Notes: generated from the sequence alone by a model not told the origin. Positions 1 through 8,534 are shown, counted from the stretch's first letter. The stretch is DNA of 64,000 nt from CAYJII01 sp964370225 (GCA_964370225.1 CAYJII010000003.1:15575-79574); one strand, 5' to 3'. A program made the numbers and translations.

Positions 1-142
1 TATTATACCACAAATTTTCAAAAATACAATATATTATTTATAGAATTTTAAGCACAATTTTCTATAATAGTATACATTAATTTTACAAAAATGCAACTAT
101 TTCACTTATAATATTGCAAAATAATTAATTTTTATTTAAATA

Positions 143-171
143 TTGCATTTATCGACTTAGATTGCTATAAT
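143..171 (+). promoter_or_regulatory. Promoter for zapA
   Basis: TTGCAT (143-148), a 17-base spacer and TATAAT (166-171) preceded by TGC, an extended -10. It lies about 110 bases before the zapA start. The first 140 bases of the window are AT-rich and show no gene. Confidence 0.55.
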
Positions 172-282
172 TATATATAATGTAAAATTATTGTTTATAC
201 AATTGATTATTATATAAGCTAAGAAAATTATTCTAAAAATAAATTTAATGTCGTATAAAGCGACAGAATGGAGTATTACAAT

Positions 283-654
283 ATGAGTACAGTAAAAGTA
301 ACTATTGCAGGTAAAGATTATAACCTAAATTCTCAAGAAAATGACGATTATGTAATAGCATTAGCTCGCAAACTAGATAAAAAAATCCGGGAAGTTATGG
401 ATTTAAATGAAACTTTATCTTTTGCTAATTCATGCATGCTAGTGGCTTTAGCTACTACTGATGATTTAGAAAAAATGTCAAAAGATATGGATAATCTAAG
501 ATTTCAGCTAAAAGAATATATCGACGAGACTAACAAAGCTGCTGCAAAAGCTGACGAGCTTGCAAAAAAAGTTTCGACATTAGAAAAAATAAATGAACAG
601 CTTTCAAATGAGCTGAAAATTTACACATTAAAAGAAAAAATTGATAACAAATAA
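283..654 (+). CDS. zapA: Cell division protein ZapA
   Basis: ZapA binds FtsZ and promotes bundling of protofilaments in the Z ring at midcell. The protein is about 123 residues, the usual length. The N-terminal part (STVKVTIAGKDYNL, then an Asp/Tyr-rich stretch) is the typical beta-strand head. Residues 70-120 are a charged heptad-like coiled coil that forms the dimer/tetramer. I chose ATG 283 rather than ATG 268 because a GGAG at 270-273 sits inside the longer reading and is correctly spaced for 283. It is followed after 14 bases by the U32 peptidase gene, the same neighbour seen in many Clostridia, so the two are probably co-transcribed. Confidence 0.88.
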   Translation: MSTVKVTIAGKDYNLNSQENDDYVIALARKLDKKIREVMDLNETLSFANSCMLVALATTDDLEKMSKDMDNLRFQLKEYIDETNKAAAKADELAKKVSTLEKINEQLSNELKIYTLKEKIDNK

Positions 655-668
655 TAAGGACTTTAAGC

Positions 669-2732
669 ATGGAAATACTATCACCCGCAGGCAGTTATGA
701 GAGTGTACTAGCTGCGGTTGCAAACGGCGCTAATGCCGTTTATTTGGGAATGAAAAATTTAAGCGCAAGGGCTAATGCGGCAAACTTCGATGAAAATGAA
801 TTGAAATCTGCCGTAGAGTTTTGTCATGCTCGAAACGTCCTCGTATATTTAACTGTAAACACTATGATTTTGGATAACGAGATTCGCGTGCTAAGGCAGA
901 TATTAAAGTCAGCGGCACAGTTAAATGTTGATGCGCTTATTATACAGGATCTAGGGTTAATGCGTTTTGTTAAAGAAACTTGTCCTAACATGAAACTGCA
1001 CGCCTCTACGCAAATGACAATTCATAGCGTGAATGGAGCAAAGGCTGCAAAAAAACTTGGGTTTGAGCGCATCGTTTTATCTCGAGAACTCAGCCTAAAC
1101 GCTATAAAAGAAATCACGCAAACCGTGGACATACAAACTGAAGTTTTTGTGCACGGAGCTCTATGCATGAGCGTTTCAGGGCAATGCTATATGAGCGCTA
1201 TGATTGGTGGCAGAAGTGCTAATAAAGGCAACTGCGCTGGTACTTGTCGCATGCCACATAGCCTAAACCAAGACAAAGATTCTTTTGCGCTTTCACTTAA
1301 AGATTTATGTTCAGCTAACGTCTTTAACGGGCTTGCTCAAGCAAATGTGTCCTCTTTAAAAATCGAAGGAAGAATGAAACGTGCTGAATATGTCGCAGCA
1401 GTTACAAAAGCTTATGCTGGATTAAAAGATGGTATTGCGCCTGATATTGATATGCTCAAAGCAGTTTTTTCACGTAGCGGTTTTACAGATGGATATTTAA
1501 AAGGGAGCATTTCTCCTTCTATGTTTGGCTATCGTACAAAAGAAGATGTGACTGCTGCTACTGATAATATCTTTAAAGAGCTCAGTCAAACTTACAACAA
1601 AATAAAACCAACCATTCCCGTGGATATGAAGATTTCAATTTTGCGCAATGAACCTATCGCATTAACTATAAGCGATGATAGCGGACATAGCGCAACTGTG
1701 ACTGGGGATTGTCCGCAAACCGCCATTAACAAAGCTATTGATACTGATTCTGTCACCGCTTCGCTCAAAAAACTCGGTGACACACCATACTATATAGCAA
1801 AAATCAACTGCGAAATCTCTGAAAATCTCGCAGTCAGCAAATCTACACTCAATGATTTGCGCAGAAGAGCGGTCGATGCACTAACCCAACTCAGGCTAAA
1901 GCGAAATGTCTGTGTGTATTCTGACTTTGAACCAGAATACACTAAGCGTGAAACTATAATTAATAAGACTATCCGCGCATCATTTTATGATATCAATCAG
2001 ATACCGTTTGACATGATAGATAACATAGAATACATTTATCTTCCGATAGATTTGGTGCATAAAAACATGCCTAAACTTAGCAAAATTTCGCAAAAGGTAG
2101 TTGTTACACTGCCACGCTTTTTCATGAAAGACGAAACTAACCTCATCTGTTTATTGAGGGAGCTTAAGGAAAATGGCTTTGTAAATATTAGCGTGTCAAA
2201 TCTATCCCATATTGAAATAGCAACAGAATTGAAGCTTAATATGTTCGGATCAAGCTTTTTGAATATCGCTAACTCTCAAGCATTATTGCAATTTGAGGAA
2301 ATGGGTGTAAAAGATGTTCAGTTATCCGTCGAAATGACAGTGCCACAGATAAACCACATGGCTAAAACCTCACAAAAAATTGGAGTTCAAGCGTATGGTC
2401 ATCTGCCACTAATGCTTATGGCAAACTCCCCAATAGGGGAAGAAAAAACTGGTGAAATATTTGATCGAATGGGTAATAAGTTTACGATACTACGCAATGA
2501 TTTTGCTTCATATGCTGAGCTATTTAATCGCAGTGCACTAAATATTAGTGATAAAGTCGATGAATTTAAATCTGTGGATTTTATCAATTTATTTTTCACC
2601 ACCGAAACAAAAAGTCAGTGTGAAAAAATCATCTCACAGTTTCAAGCTAAAAGCGCACCTGAGGGCGATTTTACTCGAGGTCTATATTATCGTGGGCTAA
2701 ATAAAAACCGTAATGATAAAAACAAAAAATAG
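669..2732 (+). CDS. Peptidase U32 family protein (RlhA/YdcP-like)
   Basis: The N-terminus (LSPAGSYESVLAAVANGANAVYLG) and the motif E-V-F-V-H-G-A-L-C-M-S-x-S-G-x-C near residue 165 define the U32 family. Four cysteines (one in GALC, one in SGQC, two in GNCAGTC) probably bind an Fe-S cluster. At 687 residues it has the long architecture with a central DUF3656-like region, as in E. coli RlhA, which takes part in hydroxylation of 23S rRNA C2501. The family was originally called collagenase/peptidase, but a protease role is doubtful for this subgroup. RNA hydroxylation is inferred from architecture only. The stop overlaps nothing essential of the next gene if dut starts at 2764. Confidence 0.8.
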   Translation: MEILSPAGSYESVLAAVANGANAVYLGMKNLSARANAANFDENELKSAVEFCHARNVLVYLTVNTMILDNEIRVLRQILKSAAQLNVDALIIQDLGLMRFVKETCPNMKLHASTQMTIHSVNGAKAAKKLGFERIVLSRELSLNAIKEITQTVDIQTEVFVHGALCMSVSGQCYMSAMIGGRSANKGNCAGTCRMPHSLNQDKDSFALSLKDLCSANVFNGLAQANVSSLKIEGRMKRAEYVAAVTKAYAGLKDGIAPDIDMLKAVFSRSGFTDGYLKGSISPSMFGYRTKEDVTAATDNIFKELSQTYNKIKPTIPVDMKISILRNEPIALTISDDSGHSATVTGDCPQTAINKAIDTDSVTASLKKLGDTPYYIAKINCEISENLAVSKSTLNDLRRRAVDALTQLRLKRNVCVYSDFEPEYTKRETIINKTIRASFYDINQIPFDMIDNIEYIYLPIDLVHKNMPKLSKISQKVVVTLPRFFMKDETNLICLLRELKENGFVNISVSNLSHIEIATELKLNMFGSSFLNIANSQALLQFEEMGVKDVQLSVEMTVPQINHMAKTSQKIGVQAYGHLPLMLMANSPIGEEKTGEIFDRMGNKFTILRNDFASYAELFNRSALNISDKVDEFKSVDFINLFFTTETKSQCEKIISQFQAKSAPEGDFTRGLYYRGLNKNRNDKNKK

Positions 2733-2763
2733 CTATATTTGCTATTTTGAAAGGGAACCTATC

Positions 2764-3204
2764 GTGCAAAAACTAAAAGTAAAAATTTTATCCGATTTAG
2801 CGATATTGCCAAAAAGAGCCACTGATGGTAGTGCTGGTTACGACTTGCACGCAGCTATTGACGATGATATTATAATAAAATCACACCAAACCCAAAAAAT
2901 AAACACAGGGATAGCGCTAGAGTTGTGGGATAACTCTGTTTGCGCTTTCGTTTACGCAAGAAGCTCACTAGCTTGCAAGCATGGCATTACGCCTGCAAAC
3001 TGTGTCGGTGTTATCGACAGCGACTACAGAGGAGAGGTAATTGTGTTTTTAACAAATAGCAGTGATGTGGATTTCACAGTGAAATGTGGCGACAGAATTG
3101 CTCAAATGGTACTTGCACCTGTTATTACTCCTGAGCTGGAGTTGAGTGAAAAACTTAATACTACCGATAGAAACGACGGTGGATTTGGCTCCACTGGTAT
3201 ATAG
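2764..3204 (+). CDS. dut: dUTP diphosphatase (dUTPase)
   Basis: Hydrolyses dUTP to dUMP and pyrophosphate, keeping uracil out of DNA and supplying dUMP for dTMP synthesis. All five trimeric dUTPase motifs are visible: AGYDLHA (about residues 24-30), ARSSLA, GVIDSDYRGE with the catalytic Asp, GDRIAQMVL, and the C-terminal RNDGGFGSTG arm that closes over the substrate. I chose GTG 2764 because AAGGGA at 2751-2756 is well spaced and the protein then begins just before the first beta strand as in homologues. The upstream ATG at 2713 would overlap the previous gene and add a tail unlike the family. 146 residues is the normal length. Confidence 0.93.
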   Translation: MQKLKVKILSDLAILPKRATDGSAGYDLHAAIDDDIIIKSHQTQKINTGIALELWDNSVCAFVYARSSLACKHGITPANCVGVIDSDYRGEVIVFLTNSSDVDFTVKCGDRIAQMVLAPVITPELELSEKLNTTDRNDGGFGSTGI

Positions 3205-3225
3205 TAAATAGATGGAGGGTACACT

Positions 3226-3489
3226 ATGAAAAAAGCATTTATTTTTATTTTATTTTTGTTAGCTGGAATACTGCTAGGCAGCGTTCTTACAGAGATTGCT
3301 ACTAGAGTAAACTTCCTTAATTTCCTTACATGGGGACAAAGTGTGGGAATTGGTGTTCCAAACCCTATTTCAATTGATTTGTCCGTGATAAAAATAACAT
3401 TTGGATTTTCTTTTCATATGGATTTATCTTTGCTCATATGTATTATAGCAAGTATGATCTGCTATGTAAAAATAGGCAAGCGTATATAA
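3226..3489 (+). CDS. DUF4321 small membrane protein
   Basis: An 87-residue protein with two hydrophobic segments (about 4-24 and 62-80) around a short polar loop containing GVPNPISIDL. It resembles the DUF4321 family of Clostridia, whose function is unknown. The start has a clear GGAGG 9 bases upstream. It follows dut by 21 bases and precedes a tiny membrane ORF, so it probably belongs to the zapA-dut transcript. Confidence 0.75.
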   Translation: MKKAFIFILFLLAGILLGSVLTEIATRVNFLNFLTWGQSVGIGVPNPISIDLSVIKITFGFSFHMDLSLLICIIASMICYVKIGKRI

Positions 3490-3506
3490 GAAATAATGGG
3501 TGATTT

Positions 3507-3614
3507 ATGAATAAAAAAACAAAATACACGCTAAAAAGGCGAATTGCTGCACTTATTGTTACTATCATAGTCATTATGTCGTTATTGTTAACAAGATATG
3601 TGACTCTAATATAG
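3507..3614 (+). CDS. 35-residue single-pass membrane peptide
   Basis: An ATG at 3507 preceded by GGGTGA opens a 35-codon frame ending with TAG at 3612-3614. The product is a basic N-terminus (MNKKTKYTLKRR), one hydrophobic helix of about 16 residues and a short Arg-containing tail, the typical make-up of a small integral membrane peptide. It starts 17 bases after DUF4321. I do not recognise a family. The layout and RBS support it being real; conservation in relatives would confirm it. Confidence 0.5.
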   Translation: MNKKTKYTLKRRIAALIVTIIVIMSLLLTRYVTLI

Positions 3615-3756
3615 TTTTTTGAGATCATTTTTGTTTTTATTCGCTAAAAAAAAGAGCATATTGTAAAAAATATCATTTATCTTGTATGAAAAACTAACAA
3701 ATTTTCAGCGACAAAACTGTCAATACAGAGAAAATATTCAAAACGTAAAATATTTT

Positions 3757-3785
3757 TTGACTTTTCGTCAAAAATGCTATATAAT
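3757..3785 (+). promoter_or_regulatory. Promoter of the minD-like/mgsA-like pair, with an overlapping palindrome
   Basis: TTGACT (3757-3762), 17-base spacer, TATAAT (3780-3785). An 8-bp inverted repeat, TTTTTGAC (3754-3761) and GTCAAAAA (3767-3774), covers the -35 box and could be an operator. The promoter is intact although the gene behind it is broken. Confidence 0.6.
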
Positions 3786-3839
3786 ATATCTTGAAATAGA
3801 ATATTTTCACAAACAATATCAAAATATAATGGAGGCAAA

Positions 3840-4592
3840 ATGTCAAAAGTCATAGCAATTACTTCTGGAAAAGGCGGAGTAGGTAAATCTTCGATAAGTG
3901 TTAACTTAGCTAATTCTTATGCTGTATCCGGCAAGCGAGTTGTTATTTTTTAAATGGACATTGGTCTTAGGTGCATAGATATTATGCTTGGTGTTGAAAA
4001 TAATGTCGTTTTTGATTTTAGCGATGTTCTTTGTAATAGATGTAATTTTGCAGATGCAATAGTCGAATGTGAACAACAAAGTAACCTGTTTTACATCCCA
4101 GCTCCTGAAAATTTGAATTTCTATTATGATATAGATAAAATTAAGCAATACATAAAAAAGCTAAAAAATGTTTTTGATGTGGTTATTGTCGATATGCCAG
4201 CTGGCTTAATCGGTCCGGGCATAGGGGTTTTATCTCAAGAAAATCAGCTTTTTGATATGATTTTAATTATCACGACACCCGACCCCGTTTGCATGCGTGA
4301 TTCACAAAAAATGGTGTTGATTTTAGAAGAATCGAGGTATAAGAATTACAGGCTTATAATAAACTTAGTTGAAAAGCAAGGTTTAAAAAAGTCAAAAATA
4401 AAAGATTTAGATATGGTTATAGACGCTGTCGGCGCACAACTTATTGGAGTGATTACATACGATAGTGAATATAAATTATCTTTAGCTGAAGGAAAATTTT
4501 TAGATCAGAAGCATGTGTTTAACAAAGTGTTTTCCGCCATTTCTAAGCGAATTGACGGCGAATATATTCCATTAATTATTGATAAAATATAA
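3840..4592 (+). pseudogene. MinD-like ATPase gene interrupted by an in-frame stop
   Basis: Reading from ATG 3840 (GGAGG at 3831) gives the deviant Walker A motif SGKGGVGKS, then VVIF, a TAA at 3951-3953, and in the same frame MDIGLRCIDIMLGVEN, which is the MinD signature. The stop sits exactly where MinD has the first Asp of its D-x-D motif (E. coli D38 by my alignment). The downstream 212 codons keep VVIVDMPAGL (Walker B/switch II) and the IITTPD motif. The protein ends at IPLIIDKI, just before the position where MinD carries its membrane-targeting amphipathic helix, which is missing. No minC or minE is adjacent. An ATG directly follows the TAA, so re-initiation could make a fragment without the P-loop. 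FlhG-like function is an alternative. Sequencing error is possible but would need two base changes. Confidence 0.8.
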
Positions 4593-4628
4593 ACTTTAAT
4601 GCCATATATGGCAGATTGGAGCAACAAT

Positions 4629-5030
4629 ATGAATATAGCTATTATCGCACATGACGCTAAAAAAGAGTTAATGGTACAATTTTGCATTGCTTACTGTGGA
4701 ATTCTAAGTAGACATAACTTGTGCGCAACTGGTACTACCGGTAAATTTGTTGCGGAAGCTACGGGACTTAATATTCAAAGATTTTTAAGCGGTGCACAAG
4801 GTGGAGCTCAACAAGTAGCTTCAAGAGTTGCATGCAACGAAATTGATATCGTATTATTTTTTAGAAACGCTCTCGCAACTGGTGAAGGTGAGTCTAATGA
4901 AGATAATTTATTACGCCTTTGCGATGTTCACAATATCCCTATAGCAACTAATATCGCAACAGCTGAAGTTTTGGTACATGGACTCGAAAGAGGAGATTTG
5001 GATTGGAGAAACATCGTAAATCCAAAGTAA
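4629..5030 (+). CDS. Methylglyoxal synthase homologue lacking catalytic residues
   Basis: Clear family match over the whole 133 residues: AHDAKKELM near the N-terminus, ATGTTGKFVAEATGL, and LCDVHNIPIATNIATAE near the C-terminus. MgsA normally turns dihydroxyacetone phosphate into methylglyoxal and phosphate. Here the catalytic motif GGDQQV reads GGAQQV (Ala60, codon 4806-4808), the Asp in the FFRDP motif is Asn80, and the P-H-x-P-D loop is replaced, leaving Gly87 and Asn90 in place of His and Asp. These equal E. coli D71, D91, H98 and D101 by my alignment; D71 and D101 are the key catalytic acids. ATG 4629 has a TTGGAG 7 bases upstream; the longer start at 4599 does not. It follows the minD-like relic, matching the min-mgsA order of other Clostridia. 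Confidence 0.85.
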   Translation: MNIAIIAHDAKKELMVQFCIAYCGILSRHNLCATGTTGKFVAEATGLNIQRFLSGAQGGAQQVASRVACNEIDIVLFFRNALATGEGESNEDNLLRLCDVHNIPIATNIATAEVLVHGLERGDLDWRNIVNPK

Positions 5031-5074
5031 TATAATAATAGCATAGATTAAAAAAGAGTAGCAATTTTTGTTAT

Positions 5075-5257
5075 CTTTAGAGAGGGCTTTGTTGGTGGAA
5101 TTAGCCTGTTAACTGTTTTGCGAAGACATTTTATGAGCTATCGATTCCCTGCGTTAAAGGGATTATTTGAGGGAGGTTTTACCTCCGAATTAGGGTGGCA
5201 CCACGAAGTACTGTAAACTCTCGTCCCTTGTTTTTTAACAAGTGACGAGAGTTTTTA
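5075..5257 (+). promoter_or_regulatory. T-box leader controlling hisS-aspS
   Basis: The T-box sequence AGGGTGGCACCACG is at 5192-5205, preceded by a small hairpin (GGAGG/CCTCC, about 5173-5186). The upstream part starts with AGAGAGGGC...TGGTGGAA...GCC, the usual stem I opening. The leader ends in an intrinsic terminator at 5216-5256. Uncharged tRNA would bind and favour read-through. The likely specifier region (5122-5135, after GAA) contains overlapping GAC (Asp) and CAT (His) triplets, so I cannot say which tRNA is sensed; both fit a hisS-aspS operon. Confidence 0.88.
5216..5256 (+). terminator. T-box regulatory terminator
   Basis: Stem ACTCTCGTC..CTTG paired with CAAG..GACGAGAGT around a TTTTTTAA loop, followed by TTTTT. 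Its left arm can compete with the T-box for pairing, as expected for the antiterminator switch. Confidence 0.85.
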
Positions 5258-5299
5258 TCTGTAAAATTATATAGTTTTTTAATGAAAAGGAGAATTTTT

Positions 5300-6649
5300 A
5301 TGGCTGTAAATATTAAAGCGCCTAGAGGAACACAGGACATCTTACCTACACAGAGCTATAAATGGCAGTTTGTAGAAAAGATTATGTTTGAAGTCGCTGC
5401 ACTTTATGGATATGGCGAGATTAGAACCCCAACTTTTGAAACACTCGATTTATTCAAACGCAGTGTTGGCGACACAACTGATGTTGTGCAAAAAGAAATG
5501 TACCAAGTAAAAGCCGATAAAGGTGATGAAGTTTTTGGACTAAGACCTGAAGGTACCGCCGGTGTTGTCCGCGCAATTTTGGAAAAAGGGTTGCTAAATG
5601 ATGCACTGCCGCTGAAGCTTGCGTATAACATCTCTTGTTTCAGACACGAAAGACCGCAAGCAGGACGATATAGAGAATTCCGTCAATTTGGAGTGGAACT
5701 TTTCGGTGCATCAAACCCTTCTGCTGACGCTGAGGTCATTTCTTTGGTTAAAAATATATTTGAGATGCTCAATTTGACAAATATATCAATCAACATAAAC
5801 TCAATAGGTTGTCCTACATGTAGAAGTGCATATACAGCAAAGCTAATAGAATTTTTCAAAGCATCTGAGGACAAGCTTTGCACAACATGTCTTGACAGAA
5901 TGAGCAAAAATCCTATGCGAATACTCGATTGTAAAAGCCCAGTGTGTGCTGAAATTGCAAAGGATGCTCCTGTTATGATAGATTATCTTTGTCAAGAGTG
6001 TGACACACATTTTGATGGCGTGAAAACAAGACTTGAAGCAATGGATATCGCTTATAAAGTTAATACAAAAATCGTGCGTGGTCTTGATTATTATACTAAG
6101 ACTGTGTTCGAATTCATTTGCTCAGATTTAGGAGCACAATCCACAATTTGTGGTGGTGGTAGGTATGATGGGCTTGTAGCTCAATTAGGGGGTAACCCTA
6201 CTGCTGGGCTTGGATTTGGCATTGGTATTGACAGGGTTTTACTTGCTTTGGATACGCAAAAAGTCGATATCCCAAAACCTGCTGACTGCGAGCTTTATAT
6301 AGCTAGCATGGGCGATAAAGCAAACATCAAAGCTATCGAGATTATATCAAGACTACGTCAAGATGGATTTAACGCTGAATGTGATTTAGTCGGTAGAAGT
6401 CTAAAAGCTCAAATGAAATACGCTAACAAGATTAACGCTACATTTTCTATGGTGCTTGGCGATGATGAGCTAGCTAGCAAACGCGCTAATCTTAAAAATA
6501 TGGAAACAGGCGAAACTATAGAAGTTGATTTCGAAGATGCACTCAGCGACATTTTATATGATGCTGGCATGCAAAAGGTCGCTTTAGAAATGGCAGAAGA
6601 GTTCGGTGATACTGAGCTTTTCAACCTAATAAACCCAGTACAAGAATAA
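5300..6649 (+). CDS. hisS: Histidine--tRNA ligase
   Basis: Class II synthetase that charges tRNA-His in the cytoplasm. Visible: the N-terminal APRGTQDILP, motif 1 region ending RTPTFE, motif 2 FRHERPQAGRYREF with the class II Arg, the HisRS-specific RGLDYYTKTVFEF, motif 3 GFGIGIDRVLL, and a C-terminal anticodon-binding domain starting near ELYIASMGD. ATG 5300 is preferred over ATG 5282 because the AAGGAG at 5287-5292 lies between them. Length about 449 is typical (slightly long at the C-terminus). It is followed by aspS after 24 bases and is controlled by the T-box upstream. Confidence 0.96.
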   Translation: MAVNIKAPRGTQDILPTQSYKWQFVEKIMFEVAALYGYGEIRTPTFETLDLFKRSVGDTTDVVQKEMYQVKADKGDEVFGLRPEGTAGVVRAILEKGLLNDALPLKLAYNISCFRHERPQAGRYREFRQFGVELFGASNPSADAEVISLVKNIFEMLNLTNISININSIGCPTCRSAYTAKLIEFFKASEDKLCTTCLDRMSKNPMRILDCKSPVCAEIAKDAPVMIDYLCQECDTHFDGVKTRLEAMDIAYKVNTKIVRGLDYYTKTVFEFICSDLGAQSTICGGGRYDGLVAQLGGNPTAGLGFGIGIDRVLLALDTQKVDIPKPADCELYIASMGDKANIKAIEIISRLRQDGFNAECDLVGRSLKAQMKYANKINATFSMVLGDDELASKRANLKNMETGETIEVDFEDALSDILYDAGMQKVALEMAEEFGDTELFNLINPVQE

Positions 6650-6673
6650 TTAATTATAAGGAGATATATAATA

Positions 6674-8458
6674 ATGTTAGACAAAATGACAGGGTTAAAA
6701 AGAACCCATTACTGCGCTGATATTAATATTAGCAATGAAAATGAAATCGTAACAGTATCAGGCTGGATACAACGCCAAAGAGACAAAGGCGCGCTGATTT
6801 TTGCTGATTTGCGCGATAGAACTGGTCTGCTTCAGCTTACTTTTGATGAGAATACAGCTAGCGAAGTTTTTGCAAAGGCGAAAGAACTTAAGCCAGAATT
6901 TGTTGTAATGGCTCAAGGTAAAGTTATAAAAAGAGAAAGCGTGAATAGCGAAATAGCTACTGGTGAAATCGAAATTTTTGTTACAGACCTTCGAATTTTA
7001 TCAGCTGCTCAAACTCCTCCTTTCCACATTTTTGATGAAAACGTAAATGAGGAACTTAGACTGAAATATAGATATCTTGACCTTAGAACTGACAGAATGC
7101 AAAACGCTATGGTGACAAGACATAAAATCGCTAAAGCTACAAGAGACTATTTTGATGAAAACGGATTTTTAGAAATCGAAACTCCTGTATTAATCAAGTC
7201 TACACCAGAAGGAGCAAGAGATTACCTTGTACCTTCACGTGTGCACAAAGGTAGCTTTTTCGCTCTCCCACAATCACCACAATTGTATAAGCAACTATTG
7301 ATGCTTTCTGGTTATGATAGATACATGCAAATCGCTCGCTGCTTTAGAGACGAAGATTTACGTGCTGACCGTCAACCAGAGTTTACACAAATCGACTTGG
7401 AAATGAGCTTTGTAGATATTGATGACGTTTTAGAAATAAATGAGAACTACGTAAAATACTTGTTCAAAAAAATCCTTAATGTTGATGTTTCACTTCCACT
7501 AAAAAGAATTCCATATAGTGTAGCTATGGATAAATATGGTTCTGATAAGCCCGACACTAGATTTGCACTTGAACTTGTTAACTTAAGCGAAGTGCTTGCA
7601 AACACTGAATTTAAAGTGTTTAAAGGAGCAATTGATGGCGGCGGTAGCGTTCGTGCTATCAATGTTAAAGGCGGGGCATCTTCCCTACCTCGTAAAAAAA
7701 TCGACAAGCTAGTAGATTTCGTAAAAACTTATGGCGCTAAAGGCTTGGCTTTCACAAGAATAACTGAGGAAGCAGCTACTTCTAGTTTCGAGAAATTTTT
7801 ATCTGAAGATGAGGTAAAGGCTCTACACAGTGCTATGGACGCGCAAGTAGGCGACGTTATCCTAGTTGTAGCTGATACTAGTGAGCAAGTGGTTTATGAC
7901 AGTTTAGGCGCGCTTAGATGCGAAATTGCAAAACAATTAAATCTTATTGATGAAAATAAATTTGACTTCTTGTGGGTAGTAGATTTCCCACTATTTGAGT
8001 ATGATGCTGAAAACGATAGATATGCTGCAAAACATCATCCTTTCACCGCTGTGACTGAAGATGATAGAGATAAGCTTCTAACAAATCCTCATGACTGCAA
8101 AGCTAAGGCATATGACCTAGTATTAAACGGTTGTGAAGTTGGCGGTGGTTCTATCAGAATTAACGACCCACAATTGCAGTCAGAAATGTTCACTGCATTA
8201 GGTTTCTCAAAAGAGCAAGCAGAGGCGCAATTCGGATTTTTGATTGACGCATTCAAATATGGCGCACCTCCTCATGGTGGTATGGCATACGGGCTAGACA
8301 GACTAGTTATGCTAATGCTTGGAACTGAAGCTATTAGAGACGTTATTGCATTCCCTAAAGTTCAAAATGCGAGTGAACTTATGACTCAGTGCCCTTCTAA
8401 TGTTGATAGCAAACAACTTGAAGAGTTAGGAATCGCATTAGATTTAGGTGAAGAATAA
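6674..8458 (+). CDS. aspS: Aspartate--tRNA ligase
   Basis: Bacterial-type AspRS of 594 residues. The N-terminal OB-fold anticodon domain (VSGWIQRQRDKGALIFADLRDR) is followed by the catalytic core with motif 2 ARCFRDEDLRADRQPEFTQIDLEMSF, the bacterial GAD insertion (about residues 290-420), and motif 3 GMAYGLDRLVMLMLG. AAGGAG lies just upstream. Whether it is discriminating or also makes Asp-tRNA-Asn cannot be read from the sequence. Second gene of the T-box operon; transcription ends at the hairpin 8489-8525. Confidence 0.96.
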   Translation: MLDKMTGLKRTHYCADINISNENEIVTVSGWIQRQRDKGALIFADLRDRTGLLQLTFDENTASEVFAKAKELKPEFVVMAQGKVIKRESVNSEIATGEIEIFVTDLRILSAAQTPPFHIFDENVNEELRLKYRYLDLRTDRMQNAMVTRHKIAKATRDYFDENGFLEIETPVLIKSTPEGARDYLVPSRVHKGSFFALPQSPQLYKQLLMLSGYDRYMQIARCFRDEDLRADRQPEFTQIDLEMSFVDIDDVLEINENYVKYLFKKILNVDVSLPLKRIPYSVAMDKYGSDKPDTRFALELVNLSEVLANTEFKVFKGAIDGGGSVRAINVKGGASSLPRKKIDKLVDFVKTYGAKGLAFTRITEEAATSSFEKFLSEDEVKALHSAMDAQVGDVILVVADTSEQVVYDSLGALRCEIAKQLNLIDENKFDFLWVVDFPLFEYDAENDRYAAKHHPFTAVTEDDRDKLLTNPHDCKAKAYDLVLNGCEVGGGSIRINDPQLQSEMFTALGFSKEQAEAQFGFLIDAFKYGAPPHGGMAYGLDRLVMLMLGTEAIRDVIAFPKVQNASELMTQCPSNVDSKQLEELGIALDLGEE

Positions 8459-8488
8459 TCAAATTGGCAAATTTAGGGCAAATAAATA

Positions 8489-8525
8489 AAAGGCAATGTG
8501 AATTAAATTCACATTGCCTTTATTA
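8489..8525. terminator. Bidirectional terminator between aspS and the M18 gene
   Basis: Near-perfect palindrome: AAAGGCAATGTGAATT paired with AATTCACATTGCCTTT, with A and T tracts on either side. It separates two convergent genes, so it can serve both strands. Confidence 0.85.
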
Positions 8526-8534
8526 TTTTACTGA

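Noticed and set aside
3951..3953. Recoding (selenocysteine or pyrrolysine) at the minD stop
   Set aside because: The stop is TAA, which is not used for either; no SECIS-like element needs to be considered.
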